From Pomphorhynchus laevis (taxonomy: Eukaryota; Acanthocephala; Palaeacanthocephala; Echinorhynchida; Pomphorhynchidae): DNA of 64,000 bases. Position numbers and translations under genes: made by a program. The notes under the pieces were generated by a model. That model had not been told where the DNA came from, made no database searches, and saw nothing but the letters and a program-made list of their open reading frames with translations. Location: the NCBI GenBank assembly GCA_012934845.2, contig WNNJ02001991.1:60526-124525 (forward strand), written 5' to 3'. Of this stretch, positions 31,440 to 44,100 are shown piece by piece (the stretch's first letter is position 1; every line of letters starts with the position of its first letter).

Positions 31440-33500
31440 TTAAACGATATGAAAAGAATCTGTTACGAAATTCGTCAATCTTCGATACTATACTACGAAT
31501 ATTTGTTTAAGCGACGTTAATAATTGGAGTTGAACATTTACTGGTTCCTGCGTTTATAGATAGTCCAGTAGGAAATATATCTAACGAGGATGGATCAATA
31601 CCTAAAATGTAACGAAATTATTGTGTTAAGCCAACGCATAGTATTGGAGCTTGAATACGAACTGGGAAAGGTGGAATATCGTCGGGCGTAACTGATACAA
31701 AAGAATCAAGTTCTAAAAATTCATTATATACGTTGTATACTAAACAGTCTTTATGCAACTGGCTGAAATTATCTGTGATAACATTCACGCGAACCCATTC
31801 AAATTGAGTGCCATCAGACACAGTCATAAAAGAATCTGCCAAAGTTTCAGCAATGATGTGTTCACCATGTAAGCTACCGCTAACCGTTTGAAGTGTTTTT
31901 ATTTGTAAAGGTAAAGTTCAACCTCTTCTAACATATGACCAAAATCGTTTTAGATACTCTAATATATTTGACGCTATCTTCTTATCAAAAATCTGTCGTT
32001 TTTTTTGCGTTTCATTATATTGCACAGATCGCTAGCACAATTATAATGAACTTTGAGATTAAAGTCATAGCTGGACATACGCCACAGTTTATTACGAGAT
32101 TATATGACCGATAACAGTCCCGGATCAAACTAAGGCGGACGACAAGATTGAGCTCGTACATGATGTAAAGAAGCAAAAATATCAGATATTTGCAGTAGCC
32201 AGCGTTTAACGACCGTAGGTAATCGATCGCTCTAGAAAAATGTAGCTTATATGGATTACGATTGCAAAGTGTTGACAACAAATCACAACTTTTTACTCTA
32301 GACCAAGCTCTCTCTATTTTTTAGCACTGAATTTGGCAAAGAATTGCCACGAAGATTAGACTGGAATTCCAATGAAAGGACACAATGATCACTACTGCCA
32401 ACTGGATGATCATAATGTAAATTTGCAATATCGCCAATGCGCTGTGTAAATACAAGGTTCAAGACCAAATTTTGTCCAGATGTACACGTGGGCTTTAGAT
32501 CATGCTGGACAAAAAGTAGATCAATGGCTAGGAATTCATAAAATTGATTTTCAGTCCCATAACAGATGATGGATGCACATTCATCTCAATCTGCTACCAA
32601 TTTGGAAGGTTAAAGTCACGAAAAAGCATAAAGTGACTGGACGCGCGGTAACTTGCGAGGAGGGCCTTCAATATATCAAACTTCAGCGGAACGGATGGAG
32701 ATCGATACAGAATGCAAATTTCGGCATCAATAAAGTCCCCACTAATAGTAAAAATAAGAACTCATAAATCATTATTGACTAAATCAAATAACTGCCTAAA
32801 ATCAATGAATATCTTGCGTACAGTGAAATATGACGAAGAAAGCAGTCACTGATCTCATTAAGTATAATTTTTATAGCGTCTAAAGTGGATAGATAAGGCC
32901 GAAATCAAAACTGATCTTAAGGTATAAAGTAAGCACATCTCTACTTTAAAAGATGTGAATGACAAATTAAGGGGTCGGTATCATGGATGCGATTTAAATT
33001 TCTGAAGTGGATATATAAGGCCGAAATCAAAATTGATCTAAAGGTAAAAGGTGAACACATCTCTACTTTGAAAGATGTGAATGACAAATTAATGGGTCGA
33101 TATCATGGATGTCATTTAAATTTCAAGATCAAAAAATAAAATTGGAGTGTAGTTTAAGACTGAATGATCGAGGATATATTGAAAATGTGAAAATAAGTCG
33201 ATTAACGAAATTTTTGAGCTAGTTCTACACACTCCGTTTCTAATCGCACATTGAAATCGTCAGTGATAAGTATTAATGTAGAATTTTTTATATTATCGAT
33301 AATCAGCCACAGAGTAAATAAGTTTGATGATATATCCGAACTTCGAACAATTCTAGAATTTCTTATAACATGGATTAAGCGGATATGAAATTTTTCTGTA
33401 AGCTGTAAGAGCAGAATTTTATTAGCTTTACTCTCTTTGGGTGATTAATTAAGATTTATGTAAATTCCAATAATAATCTATTTTACTTAAACGACGCCCA
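31440..33500 (-). pseudogene. Decayed CR1-like LINE pieces (ORF2 N-terminal and endonuclease)
   Basis: The minus strand reads NIRSIVSKIDEFRNRF at about 31,450-31,510, an endonuclease start. A 74-residue open stretch at 31,618-31,842 precedes it. At about 32,320-32,560 it reads the endonuclease end in broken frames (SSDHCVLSLEFQSN and, before it, LVLNLVFTQRIGDIANL). More than one insertion may be mixed here. Confidence 0.55.
32885..33122. repeat. Tandem duplication, ~117-bp unit
   Basis: Two diverged adjacent copies sharing ataaggccgaaatcaaaa, cacatctctacttt and gatgtgaatgacaaattaa. Confidence 0.85.
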
Positions 33501-33724
33501 TTATTTAAAACACGAGTTACTTCATCAAAAAGGACTATAATACATGGAGGAATATCCGACATGTTCCCATGCAAACGATGTACTCGTAGTGAGCATGAAT
33601 TTAACGGTACTTATTTGTATTGCAGTCAAATTATCTCGTATCGATTTGGAGTTTTTGAACAATAACGTTAGATGATCACTGGACTTGTTTATTACAAGTT
33701 TTAATGATTTCAAGTGGATAAGTA

Positions 33725-34140
33725 TTATTATTATTATCAAGTTCAGACTTAGCCATAAGGCTTTAAGCCGATCACACAATACAGAAAAAAGATCAACCAA
33801 ATGGGTAGGTTAGAAAAGGTGACAAATCAGCCTGGACGTATATCCAACGTCGAACCCTGTTTTTGAAAGCGAGGAAATTGGTGATGGCAGCGATAGGTTC
33901 AGGCAAACTATTCCAAACATCTACTGCCCGTTCAGACAGTCTGTAAAATTTTCGCAGCTTACCCGGTAATTTTTTAAAAAGCATCTTACAATGGCCTCGC
34001 AATCTCGAATTATCTCGAAATCTAACTACACCCAAAGGAAAGCCATCAGCTGAATGTACAATTTTCCAAATTAGATGGAAAATTAAATTAGATGTAGCTA
34101 GCACTATACTATTAATTTGTGATAGAACCACATTAGCAAA
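33725..34140 (-). pseudogene. CR1-like LINE 3' end
   Basis: ATT tail at 33,725-33,738, 3' UTR, then a 112-codon frame (33,793-34,131) encoding the ORF2 C-terminus (RLRGHCKMLFKKLPGKLRKF, SERAVDVWNSLPEPIAA, FKNRVRRW). 5'-truncated. Confidence 0.8.
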
Positions 34141-34595
34141 TATGCATATTGGTAAAAGTTACAGATTTACTAGGATACATCGCTAATTGTTAAGATATTA
34201 CTGGTATTATTTCTGGAACATCTTAAGCTTCTCCCAGCCCACTTCGGAAGTCGGCAGTTGTCGAATTTGGGAGTTTAAGATAGTCTTCTATGGAACTTAA
34301 TCAGGTGATGGCCCAAGATCCGCATAAAAATTCTCGCAGAAAAATCTCGCTAAACTCGACGAGGTAGTAGTTGGAGTTCAGAATGTATCTTATGTGCTAG
34401 CGTTTGTTAAATTCAGTTTTAGTCAGTTTGTTTTAATCAAATGTGAACTTGTGATCACTTACGTATTTATCAAAGAATTAAGTTTTTGTTAAATATAATA
34501 AGATTTTCTTAACAGAAACATACATAAGTTGATAAAAACACAAAACACATAGTTCAATGAAATAACATTCTTCTACGTTCTATCTTCGTCAACAA
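34141..34595. other. No recognisable gene
   Basis: AT-rich, no coding or repeat signal recognised. Confidence 0.4.
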
Positions 34596-34599
34596 CTTC

Positions 34600-34716
34600 T
34601 TCTGACTTCTATACCTTCACAGCTTCAGGTCCAGAGGCATCTGAGCCCCTGGCCGCACCAGCGTCCCGCTTTTCGACTGAACCATGCAGGGTCTCTCACC
34701 CCCTAAGAGTCCAGTT
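34600..34716 (-). repeat. tRNA-like SINE candidate, copy 2
   Basis: The minus strand reads gggggtgagagaccctgcat, ggttcagtcg and ggggctcagatgcc, matching 22,505-22,637. The DNA just upstream on the minus strand (34,720-34,935) is also GC-rich and holds a 60-codon stretch of unknown meaning. Confidence 0.5.
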
Positions 34717-35244
34717 GAGGTGGACTCGAGATGATGAGCTTGATAAACCTTAGTCTTTGCTCGGGAGACGTCCTCTAGAGAAGAAAACTATACCCAAAAT
34801 AGCCCAAGTACCCCAAAGGCGCACTTGGGTTTTCCCATTCAATGACAGATGCCGAGCTTGTTTCGGACCCCACCTAGCTTTCTTCAGGATACGTTCAAGT
34901 CTATCCAGATCAGCTTTCGCCGACCAATTCATCGTAACGGTGTGATATATAACATAAACGAGGTTATGTTATAACCTCGTTTCCAAACATATTTTCTAGC
35001 CATGTAATTTAATTTTGAACGATTAAGCATCTTGAAGGTAATAAATTCAAATTCAGTCAAGCATATTCAAGACATTTTTTAAGTTTTGAATCAATGCAGT
35101 TCACGTTTATTTTTTAACAGTAGTTTACCATTATTAATATCATTCACAATTTAGTGAAACCTATTACGTCATCTCTGTTTTTTTTCATTTAGATTCTTTC
35201 GTGTTAACATCATGTACGTAGTTTACAGTCATTTGCTCTTAGAG

Positions 35245-35273
35245 TATAAAAGCAACAACTACAGTTACATCAG
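35245..35273 (+). promoter_or_regulatory. Candidate core promoter (TATA + initiator)
   Basis: TATAAAAG at 35,245-35,252, with a TCAG initiator-like site at 35,270-35,273, the spacing typical of arthropod core promoters. It lies ~65 bases upstream of the candidate first ATG of TfIIA-L. A retroelement LTR promoter could look the same. Confidence 0.4.
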
Positions 35274-35336
35274 ATGCTCTTTCTTGAGAGAGCCAAAACA
35301 ACGTACTAAGCTGTTTATACATTGAGATCAGAGAGA

Positions 35337-35372
35337 ATGAGCTTCCAGGTCTTTACACCGCAGGGCAACATA
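35337..35372 (+). CDS. TfIIA-L: TfIIA-L candidate exon 1 (start codon)
   Basis: ATG followed by 12 codons (MSFQVFTPQGNI) ending at a consensus donor (ata|gtaagt), phase 0, exactly the phase needed by the next exon. TFIIA large subunits start with a short variable peptide before the conserved helix, so length and phase fit, but the peptide is not conserved and the intron would be 5.7 kb. An unidentified alternative first exon is possible. Confidence 0.4.
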
Positions 35373-38357
35373 GTAAGTTGTGAGACGGCGTAGTTCTATT
35401 GTTGTAACAGCAGCTAATTGGCGATAATATGAAAAATCAAAAAATACCAGGTCGAGGCCTGTTGGTATTGACTGTCAAGGTTACAAATCCTTAAATAAAA
35501 ATGGAAGAACCCTCTCGGCAATTGGATTGTGTTGAAGCTCTGGTGCCACTTGGGTTCATACCCTTGACTGGCATATACGAAGTGCTTACATATCCCCAAT
35601 TGCTGATTAAGGATTCAAATCAGTTCAAAAATTAAAATTTAACTTTACGTATTTGACTTGCACGGCTTCAGATTCTGACTAGGTCCAGTTGAATCACTGG
35701 ATTGATTAACATCTGGTGAAATTTTAAAATTGAACCTAATATTTTTAGACTAGAGTATAACCTAATGGTCATTTTTAAGATTGTATTTAAATTTGAGAAT
35801 TTAATAATCTGTAAAATAATAATTGTTTAAATAAAATATTAAATTGTATTTAAATAATTTTCAAATTAATGATTTTGCGGACAGGAAAAGAATTACCGAT
35901 ATTTCAATAACTTGCTCATTTCATGAAATTTTCAATTACTCGGGAAAGTTGTATTTTAACTAAAATATGAAATCAAATTAAATTGAAGTTTTAAATTATG
36001 TTAAATCAGATTGAATCGAAATTTTAAAATTAATTAATTTTTTAAGTCATTAGATATTGAAATATATCAATATTTTATATGTAATTATATTAAATAATTA
36101 TATAATAATATATAATTATAATTAATATATTATAATTAATATATTTTTGCCTTTGAAACGTAGAAATTAAGGCAGATTTCCCAGCTTAACGATTTAAGTA
36201 CCAGGCAATTAGTAAACATATTGATGGCCTTTGATTGCAATCGACTGCCTCCTTAAGGGTTTGGTTACTGATTATAATCAGTTTTTGTTCAGTACTTCGA
36301 TATCTAAAATTCTAAATCTCATTTTTAATGTTCTGTAATCAGCTTATTACAATATGGCATTGAAAGCGGTTGTTCAGCTCAATAACTGAGGCCAGGACTT
36401 GTAAATCTGTCGATCGAATCAGACTTGAAACCTCGGTTGTTAAGCTCAATAACTGTGACCAGGACTTGTTAATTTGTCGGTCGAATCACACTTGAAACCT
36501 ATTAACAATCATTTATTTAAATTGATCTTTAAAAGTGCTTTGGTTTCAAAACAAAGTACATTAAATTAAAATTTTTACGAGACATTTTAAGGGAAAGTGT
36601 TTCGTACGTTAAATGGTTTATTTAAATTATGATTAAATATCTTGTATGTTTATGGATTTTGGAATATTCCTTAATATACGAGATATCCCATATACGATAC
36701 ATCCCATGTGCCTCGTATGTTAAAGAAGTTATTCAAGAATATGCATAGCAAATTCAGCTACAAATCCGCTATGCTTCTAGCATATAGATGCTAAATCGAT
36801 TTTTAACCCGGACAATTTTTTTATTTTTATAAATTTTGAATAATTCTGTACAGAAGAGTCTAAGGTAAGAAATAAAAATGGAAATAACCTTCCCAATGTA
36901 ACTTATAAAATTTTTATAAAATGTACCGTAGCTTACATTGCCCTATTCTAAAGAATATCCGAATTAAATTATGTATTGACTTTGGAAATCTCATAAGAAT
37001 CCAATGAAGCAAACACATACCTATTGGATATATTTTTTTAAATTATCAAAGTTTTATCAGATCAAAAACAAATTTTAAAGATTAATTTAACAATTTATGT
37101 TTTTCTGTCAAGTTATGCATGCATATTTCAAATATTAAAGTGGATATATGTTCGCTTTTAATTGTAATGAATATTTCGATCAATTATTAATTGAGGATTT
37201 AATTTTTTTTATAATTAGTGACGATATTGTCGATATACAAAATTCGCAATAATTGTGCAATTACATTAAAATTTTAAACACACGGTACGCCAACAATAGT
37301 CAAATTTGATACATTTAATCCATCGATCATATTTGAGGAAACTCTTTATTTAAACAAATTTGAAAAATATATTCTTTCGTTAACAGATTAAATAAATAAA
37401 TTGATAATAATTAATATATGATATACAAGTTGATAGGTTAATCCATCATGATATTTTCCTTAATGTATTATGCCAAAGTATAAAAGATGAAGCAATAAAA
37501 TGTGCCTTATGCATGTTGTTTATCGCCCATTAACTTCCGATAAACCAATCCACTACAAATTTATATTCCCATCGACCTATCGACATAATGATATTTTACT
37601 AACTGTAATATCAATACATATAACCGAATACTAAATCGACAAGACACTTCCAATATATACCCTAGACCTAGTATTTACCTACTTTTAGACTGACTTCAAT
37701 AACTTTAAATTTTATCGCAAAATCGATACTTGCTCGATAAAACATGGCGAAACTTAATTGGCAATTGATATCAATAATTTGGGGATGTATCCATATGATA
37801 TAGGCATAATTTCCACTATGAAAACCGGCTGATAATTTGTATGTAATTACATAACGACAGTCTTACTTCATTTATAAGATCAACATTGACCATCACTCTT
37901 ATAAAATCTGGTGAACACTATCTTCATAACATTGTCCAACTTGTATAAACTAAGTTTTCTTAGAGTCTTATTTGAAAATATTTACTTTTATTGGCTTGAT
38001 ATAAAGACTTATTTTGGACGTTATTCATTATATAAAAAACCTGTTATAGGATGAAAATCTATAAAAGGGATACTTACGGAATTACTGGATGAAAATGCCA
38101 ACAAGAATTTCGAACTGTTTTGGCATTTATGTCAGTTCTTTCAAAACAGGGCTGTTAAATTTCAGTAACCCGACTATCGAATCAATTTAATACGAATACC
38201 CTGCCTATCGTGGATACACACTAACGCTCTAGCTATACAGACGGTATTTTACAGATTTCCTCCACAGTCAATTATACAAAGATCCCCCGAACCGATTCTT
38301 CAAATTGGTTTAAGAATCAACCGATTCTTCAACTTAACTAAAAATTCTTCAATTTTT
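35373..38357. other. AT-rich, probably TfIIA-L intron 1 (left part)
   Basis: No gene seen. It contains a direct tandem duplication at 36,368-36,500. Confidence 0.5.
36368..36500. repeat. Tandem duplication, ~67-bp unit
   Basis: Two adjacent copies sharing cggttgtt, agctcaataactg, ccaggacttgt and acttgaaacct. Confidence 0.88.
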
Positions 38358-38522
38358 AAATATCCAGGATTTATCAGGTATAGTTGAACGACAACAAAAA
38401 TCATTTTGATATTTCGCTAGTAACCACTAGCATCTTCAAAAAAATTTCAGAATATGCTAGTAGTTACTAGCGAAATATCAAAATTCTTGTCGTTAACTAT
38501 ACCTGATAGTTCCTGGATATTT
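38358..38522. repeat. Foldback element with paired hammerhead-like motifs
   Basis: Inverted arms of about 70 bases (38,358-38,432; 38,453-38,522). Each has stem GCTAGT with ACTAGC (near-perfect in the right arm) followed by GAAA. The minus-strand copy reads TTGAAGA, one base from the CTGAAGA core; the plus-strand copy reads CAGAATA. Confidence 0.75.
38411..38438 (-). ncRNA. Hammerhead-like core, slightly decayed
   Basis: Minus strand: TTGAAGA, a T, stem GCTAGT / loop GGTT / stem ACTAGC, then GAAA. The first core base differs from consensus. Confidence 0.45.
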
Positions 38523-39119
38523 GAAAATTTAAATACAGATCAGAATGCATATACTTTTAATAATTCTTCAATTCTTCAAAGCTAGGATTTGATGGCATAT
38601 CTTACGTTTCGGACTTTCATTCGGGTATCGACCATCAAGCATCGTACTTAGTTCTCAAAAGAAATATGTCATCATCGTTAGTTAATATAATGAGGCTCTA
38701 GTTGCAAGACAATCATACGATTAATCATATAAAGAAATGCTGCTAAGATGAAGTTTACTACCGCTTTATTATTTTTCCAGTTTGCTTAATACTCTGAAAT
38801 GATTATTGTAAATTACTTAATAGTAAGTAGGAGATTTCGCGTCACAAATATTCTCACATCTAAGATACATAATAGGATCATTCACTTCAACTTTTGATTG
38901 CACATTTACAATTCTATATATTATATCAATAGGTTTTACCTTAATGAATTCGTTGGATCTTAACAAATCGTCAATATCGGTCAGATTATGCGTTGTATAT
39001 TCAAACCTTGAAAAATTTACTGTAGAGTCCAACAGTGAGCAATCCTCGAGCCATTACTCTTCAGTATAACTTTTAATGAACTACATGTGGAGTTTTAACT
39101 TTTAATGAACTACCTGTGG
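38523..39119. other. AT-rich with a short tandem duplication
   Basis: At 39,067-39,120 the segment acttttaatgaactac is repeated. A 71-codon minus-strand stretch (38,817-39,032) is not recognised. Confidence 0.4.
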
Positions 39120-40575
39120 ATCAAGCGTGACTACCTCGTCACGCTTGATCTCACTTCCAACCACCACCTTGGAGAAATCTTGATTTCCCTCTTCTCTGCT
39201 CGGCCTTACTCAAATCGTGTTTATCCTCTCCCACAATAACATCATCCTCTCTTCACGATCTCGCTTTTCTTTTCGACTCTGAACTTACATTTACTCTCGA
39301 TCTTCACTTGGATTCAAGCCTCACCATCATTTTCGCTCGCACCGTGTCCCATGGTTCGACATTCAATGCCTACTCTCAAAGCATCGGCTCTGTCATGCTT
39401 TTCGAGTCTAGCACCACTTTTGAGGACGTGATATTCGCTCACTCTGTCTCTCCGTGATTCCTATCTTGCTCTTTGCCGATCTCATCCCAACCTACTATGC
39501 GCAAAATGAAACTCTTTCTGGCAGAATAAAATCAACAATTCATCAAACTCTGACTCTCTCTGGCATACTTTTAACTCAATCCTTGCTCGCTCATCATCTT
39601 TTTGCAAAATCAATCACCAAGATTATTCGTTATTTCTCCAGACTAAAGTATCTACGTTGCTCTCTCACATGCCCGTCTCTATCCCATCCCTCTTTCACAC
39701 CCCGTCCCCATCACATCCCACTCTTCCCCGTCTCTCATCATCCTCGCCAAACGTTTTCATCTCCATGTCTCAACTGCCAAAATCTCATATGTCCTCATGT
39801 CCTTGGCCAACGAAACCTCACGATCCCATTCCTACCTCTATATTTAAATCCATATGCTCATAGATATCCCCTTTCCTCACCACCTTGTTTAAATCGTCCA
39901 TCCTAAGTCGTTACTTATTTGCTTCGACCACATCCACACATCGTTTCCAACTTGCCTGGCCCACTATCCACATTCGCATCCAACTGCGTCTTCTCGTTAC
40001 TTTTCGTCGATACTTTCCATAGAACTGGACATCAGCCATCCTACTTCCTCTTCTAAAGAAACCGTCCCCCGACCTTATCTAAACTCCTTGAGGGTCTTGT
40101 GTTACATCGAGTAAATCTATACCTTGTTTACTCACATTTATACCCCCTTTTTAATCTAACTTCCGTTCAAATCACTCTACTGAACTTGTTTGTCTAAACG
40201 TGTTTGGTGATCTACTTCAAGCCCGCCATATGAAACTATGTAGTGTCATAATCTCTCTTGACCTGTCTTCCTCGTTTGATATTGTTGATCATTTTGTTCT
40301 ACTATCTTGGCTTCTTCACGACTGGTTTTTCAGTTCCTGCTGTACTCTGGTTCACATCTTATCTCTCCGAACGTTTTTTTTGTGTTCACTCAAACTTCTC
40401 TTCATACACATTTTCCATCTCTCACGGTGTTCCACAGGGTTCGTTTTATGTCCGCTTCTTTTCTCCCTTCTTCTCGGCGACTTGTCTTATGTAACTCGTG
40501 ACCATAACTTTCATCTGATGCAGTATGCCGATGATATCCTTCTCTACTCTCATGCGCATCATCTATTGGCATTTT
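39120..40575 (+). pseudogene. CR1-like LINE fragment, strongly decayed (in TfIIA-L intron 1)
   Basis: C-rich plus strand like copy B. Pieces of ORF2 in many frames: PWFDIQCL from the linker near 39,350, then RT pieces near 40,250-40,570 (VIISLDLSSSFDIVDHFVLL, SHGVPQG, LCPLLFSLLLGDLSY, LMQYADDILLYSHAH). It begins next to a hairpin at about 39,118-39,152 (gatcaagcgtga ... tcacgcttgatc). Confidence 0.75.
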
Positions 40576-41058
40576 AAAAATATTTGAACTAACTAAAAAA
40601 CAATAAATTTATTTACATTAAAAATTATTTTTATCCTTCTTATAAGCAACATCGACATATCTGCTTACTATCAATAATTTTAGTGCATCAATAGTGATAA
40701 TATTTTATTCGTCATTAACATTAATCAATAAAGAGATATACTTTGATTAAGATCAAATCTTTGAAAATAAACTTTTCTTATGATATATTTGGAAAATGTT
40801 TCTAATAAACTGATATGAAAATCGGCAAGTAAAACCAAACTTAAAGAATATAATTGAATTAGATTAATATCGACTAGCTAATGTACAAGATAAGGATATA
40901 TTACAATGTAGTATATTACATATATTGTAGTATATTACATATATTACAATGATATATTACAATAACTTACAATGCTGTCGTCGTATTAGTTTTTGCGTCC
41001 TTGACGCTTACTAATCAATTGCGAGTTGTTCAAATGGATAATTATTTATCAATTTTAG
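40576..41058. other. AT-rich, no gene
   Basis: Short repeats of tatattacatatattacaa near 40,900-40,970; otherwise nothing. It ends at a splice acceptor (aattttag). Confidence 0.5.
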
Positions 41059-41160
41059 CACCGTCTATATTTGTCAATTATCGAAGACTTGACAGAAAAC
41101 ATACGCGATTCCTTTCTGGACGAAGGATTAGATGAGTCACATCTCAATGAATTCGCTCAT
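41059..41160 (+). CDS. TfIIA-L: TFIIA large subunit, conserved N-terminal exon
   Basis: TfIIA-L is the precursor of the alpha and beta subunits of general transcription factor TFIIA, which binds TBP-TATA DNA in the nucleus. This exon encodes the N-terminal four-helix-bundle segment: HRLYLSIIEDLTENIRD, SFLDEGLDESHLNEFAH. It matches the family signature LYxxVIEDVxxxxRDxFLDxGVDE. Acceptor aattttag, donor cat|gtaagg, phase 0 in and out, 34 codons. Summed exons (including candidate exon 1) give about 523 residues, longer than the 366-376 I recall for fly and human, because the divergent central linker is longer. Confidence 0.93.
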
Positions 41161-44100
41161 GTAAGGAACCTGAAGTTTGATCATATTTTATAAGCTAGAA
41201 CTTGCATGTTTACAACAAATAACGGAGATGAACGATTTAATTAGAGCAACTAACGCGCAAATGTGAACAGTTTGATATATTTTAACATTCTGGTCATTTA
41301 AAATGGAAAAGATCAGATTTTTCAATTAAAGAAGATTTACCATCCTCTATATTTGAGTAGCATTGTAGTTGATGTATTTTGTCGTTGTTAAAATGATATC
41401 ATGGTCTGACGATTAAAAAACAGACGATGTCATATTGCAATTAGGAATAATACAATAATTTAATAAAATTATTATTAAAAGCGCAGAAATCTGCGTTAGC
41501 AGATATTTAAACTTCGTGGATATTTACAACTAAGTTTAATATTTTGATATTCTTTTAGTATAAATAAATATAAATCACGTATTAATATTAATAGTTTAAT
41601 AATAAAATCATATAAATTAATAATAATTAATAATAATCATTAAATCACTTAAAGTTGTCAAACAAATAATTTTATCAATTGAGAAGTCAGTTCTTTAATA
41701 CTCGCTTCATTTTTGTCTCGAAATTAATTTTGTATCGTGCATAATTAAATTCCATTTATATCATAGATTAAGCCGGCCAAATCGCGAGATTATTATACAT
41801 ACCTCTCCATCGTATTTACGCGTCTTAGTTATTTTCTTGCCTTAGAGTTACTGATGAGATTGATCTCGGTCAAGCAAACGTACATGTGCAATTATTCAGA
41901 AATCAAATCAGCTAACAGCGAATTTTAGACTGCTTAACATTTAAATAACGACATGTTTTATTTACATTACATATTTTATTAAATTAGATTCAAATAAATA
42001 ATTAAATTGTTATCGTTTTTATTACTAATTTGTCAAATAAAATTGTTTTTCGATTTAAGGCTTTGAATTATAATTTCTTTAAGGCTTTGATTAATTTTCT
42101 TATAAATTCAATCTCAACTATCTGCATGGGAGTTAATAATACACATTCCATTTTTAAACATAGATATTAAGACGTTTAATGTTAGAATATTTATCTCTAA
42201 CAATTAATATTTACAAAAATTATATTTTAATCTAAAATTTTCATCTCCATACAATTCATCTACCAAGCCAAACAAGTTATTAACCTTAAAATGTAGATTA
42301 ACGAAATTTATCCTCTTTGATTTAAAAAAATAAATGCGATAAAATAAAATAAAAAAATAATTATCAACTACTTGTATTTGCCTTATATGGCAATTTGAAA
42401 ATATGTTGAACCAAAGCTATTGTCTGTTCAACACCGAAAAATAATACATTCAATAAAAGTACAATGCCGACTTATAATAAATTTAATTTATATTATTTAA
42501 TATGTTCTTTAAGCAAATCACAGAATTATTTTATGACCATTTAATAATTTAAAAAATCCAATACAGATTGATCAATACAAACTATTTCAAATTAATGAAA
42601 TCTTCAAAAGAAGCTAATGGGCTATCGGTTTCGTTAATATTCAATTCTTTCTTAAACTAATTGTATCATAGAATATGGATCAAAGTTTTCTATTTTTACA
42701 AAAATAATAATAAAATATTTCACCATAAGATATTTTGCAATTTAAAAAATAAGTGATTTTGAAAGATCAATATTATATAAGTAAAGTATATTTTCAGTTA
42801 ATGAGTCTGTAAAATTTTATTATTTTTAAATAACCATCGGATTCTTTCATTTAATAGGTCTGTAAAGCTTTTAATAAATAAAACGACGGATCAAGTGTAA
42901 ATTTTAATGATCTTTTATGTAATCATTTTAATGCTCTTTTATATTTTTACTAAAAATTTCAAATAAAAATAGACGATAACCTGTGAAATAATGTTGGCTT
43001 AAAAATACTCTGGCATATCCTCTTACCTCTAAGCCATTCTATTATAATGTATAGTATTTTAAGTGAAAATATAATTAGTTTGATTGTTATTTTAAAAATC
43101 ATTTTAAATTCTAGAAATCTCGACATGTTTATTTTTGTCTACATCTTCTTTCACTCACCTTCTTAATCATGACAAAATATACTAGACTCTACATTTTTAC
43201 AGATATATGATTTTCACTATTTCTACACAAAATTTATTGAATGAAGCAAGTAAATATTAAATATATAAAAACAAAATATTATCATTTTTAAATTCTATAG
43301 TAGCTTCAACTAAATAGAAATCAGGATTTTTTTCAATATCCATTATACCTATACTTTTATCCTATATCCCCTGTTCATACATTCCTCAATCCCCATTCCC
43401 CTATTCCTCAATTCCAATCCCTTATCTCCCCCATTCCCCTATCTCTCTATCCCCATCCCATATTCTTTTATGTTGCTTCTAACCACACATATCTCCTATT
43501 TCCATCACTTTATCTCATATATCACCTCACTTCGTTCATTGACAGTACCGGCTGTCCATATGTGCTCTTATTAGAAATATAAGGAGTTGTGGAATGTTGC
43601 ATAGCATAAAACAGTGAATTAATTTAATTAAATCGGTATTGAATGAATTGAAACACGCTAACATAAAACGATTGAAGAACCAACTGCTCAATGATGAATT
43701 CATACTTAGTTTTATATAGAAAAAACGTAACAAAGACAAAATTGTAAAAATATTCAAGACATGAAAAACATGTAATTTTAAAGAATTATTACTTGGTACT
43801 TTAGGATATTAATTTATATTAATTTTTCAATTTATTTAAAAATTGAAAAATTTAATATACACGAAGGTTTCTCTATTTTTTGTTATAAATATTTAGAAGA
43901 GCATTAAAGTATACACTTAATCCGTCATTTAATGTTTTAATTTTTTTAATTTTCAAAAACATTTCGGAATATAACAAATTGATTACAATTTCCTGACAAA
44001 GACCTTACTGAGTGAAACTAGTCTATTACAAGATGCTTTCTACTCTAGAAAAACTATAGTATATTACATATATGTCACATATAATGTATTATAAATTAGA

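Noticed and set aside
35170-35372. The TATA/initiator stretch as a solo LTR
   Set aside because: Not excluded, but no second copy or flanking duplication was seen, and the downstream ATG-donor in correct phase favours a gene start.
37744-37803. ATGGCGAAA at 37,744 as an alternative TfIIA-L start
   Set aside because: A short frame ending in a stop, with no usable donor in phase.
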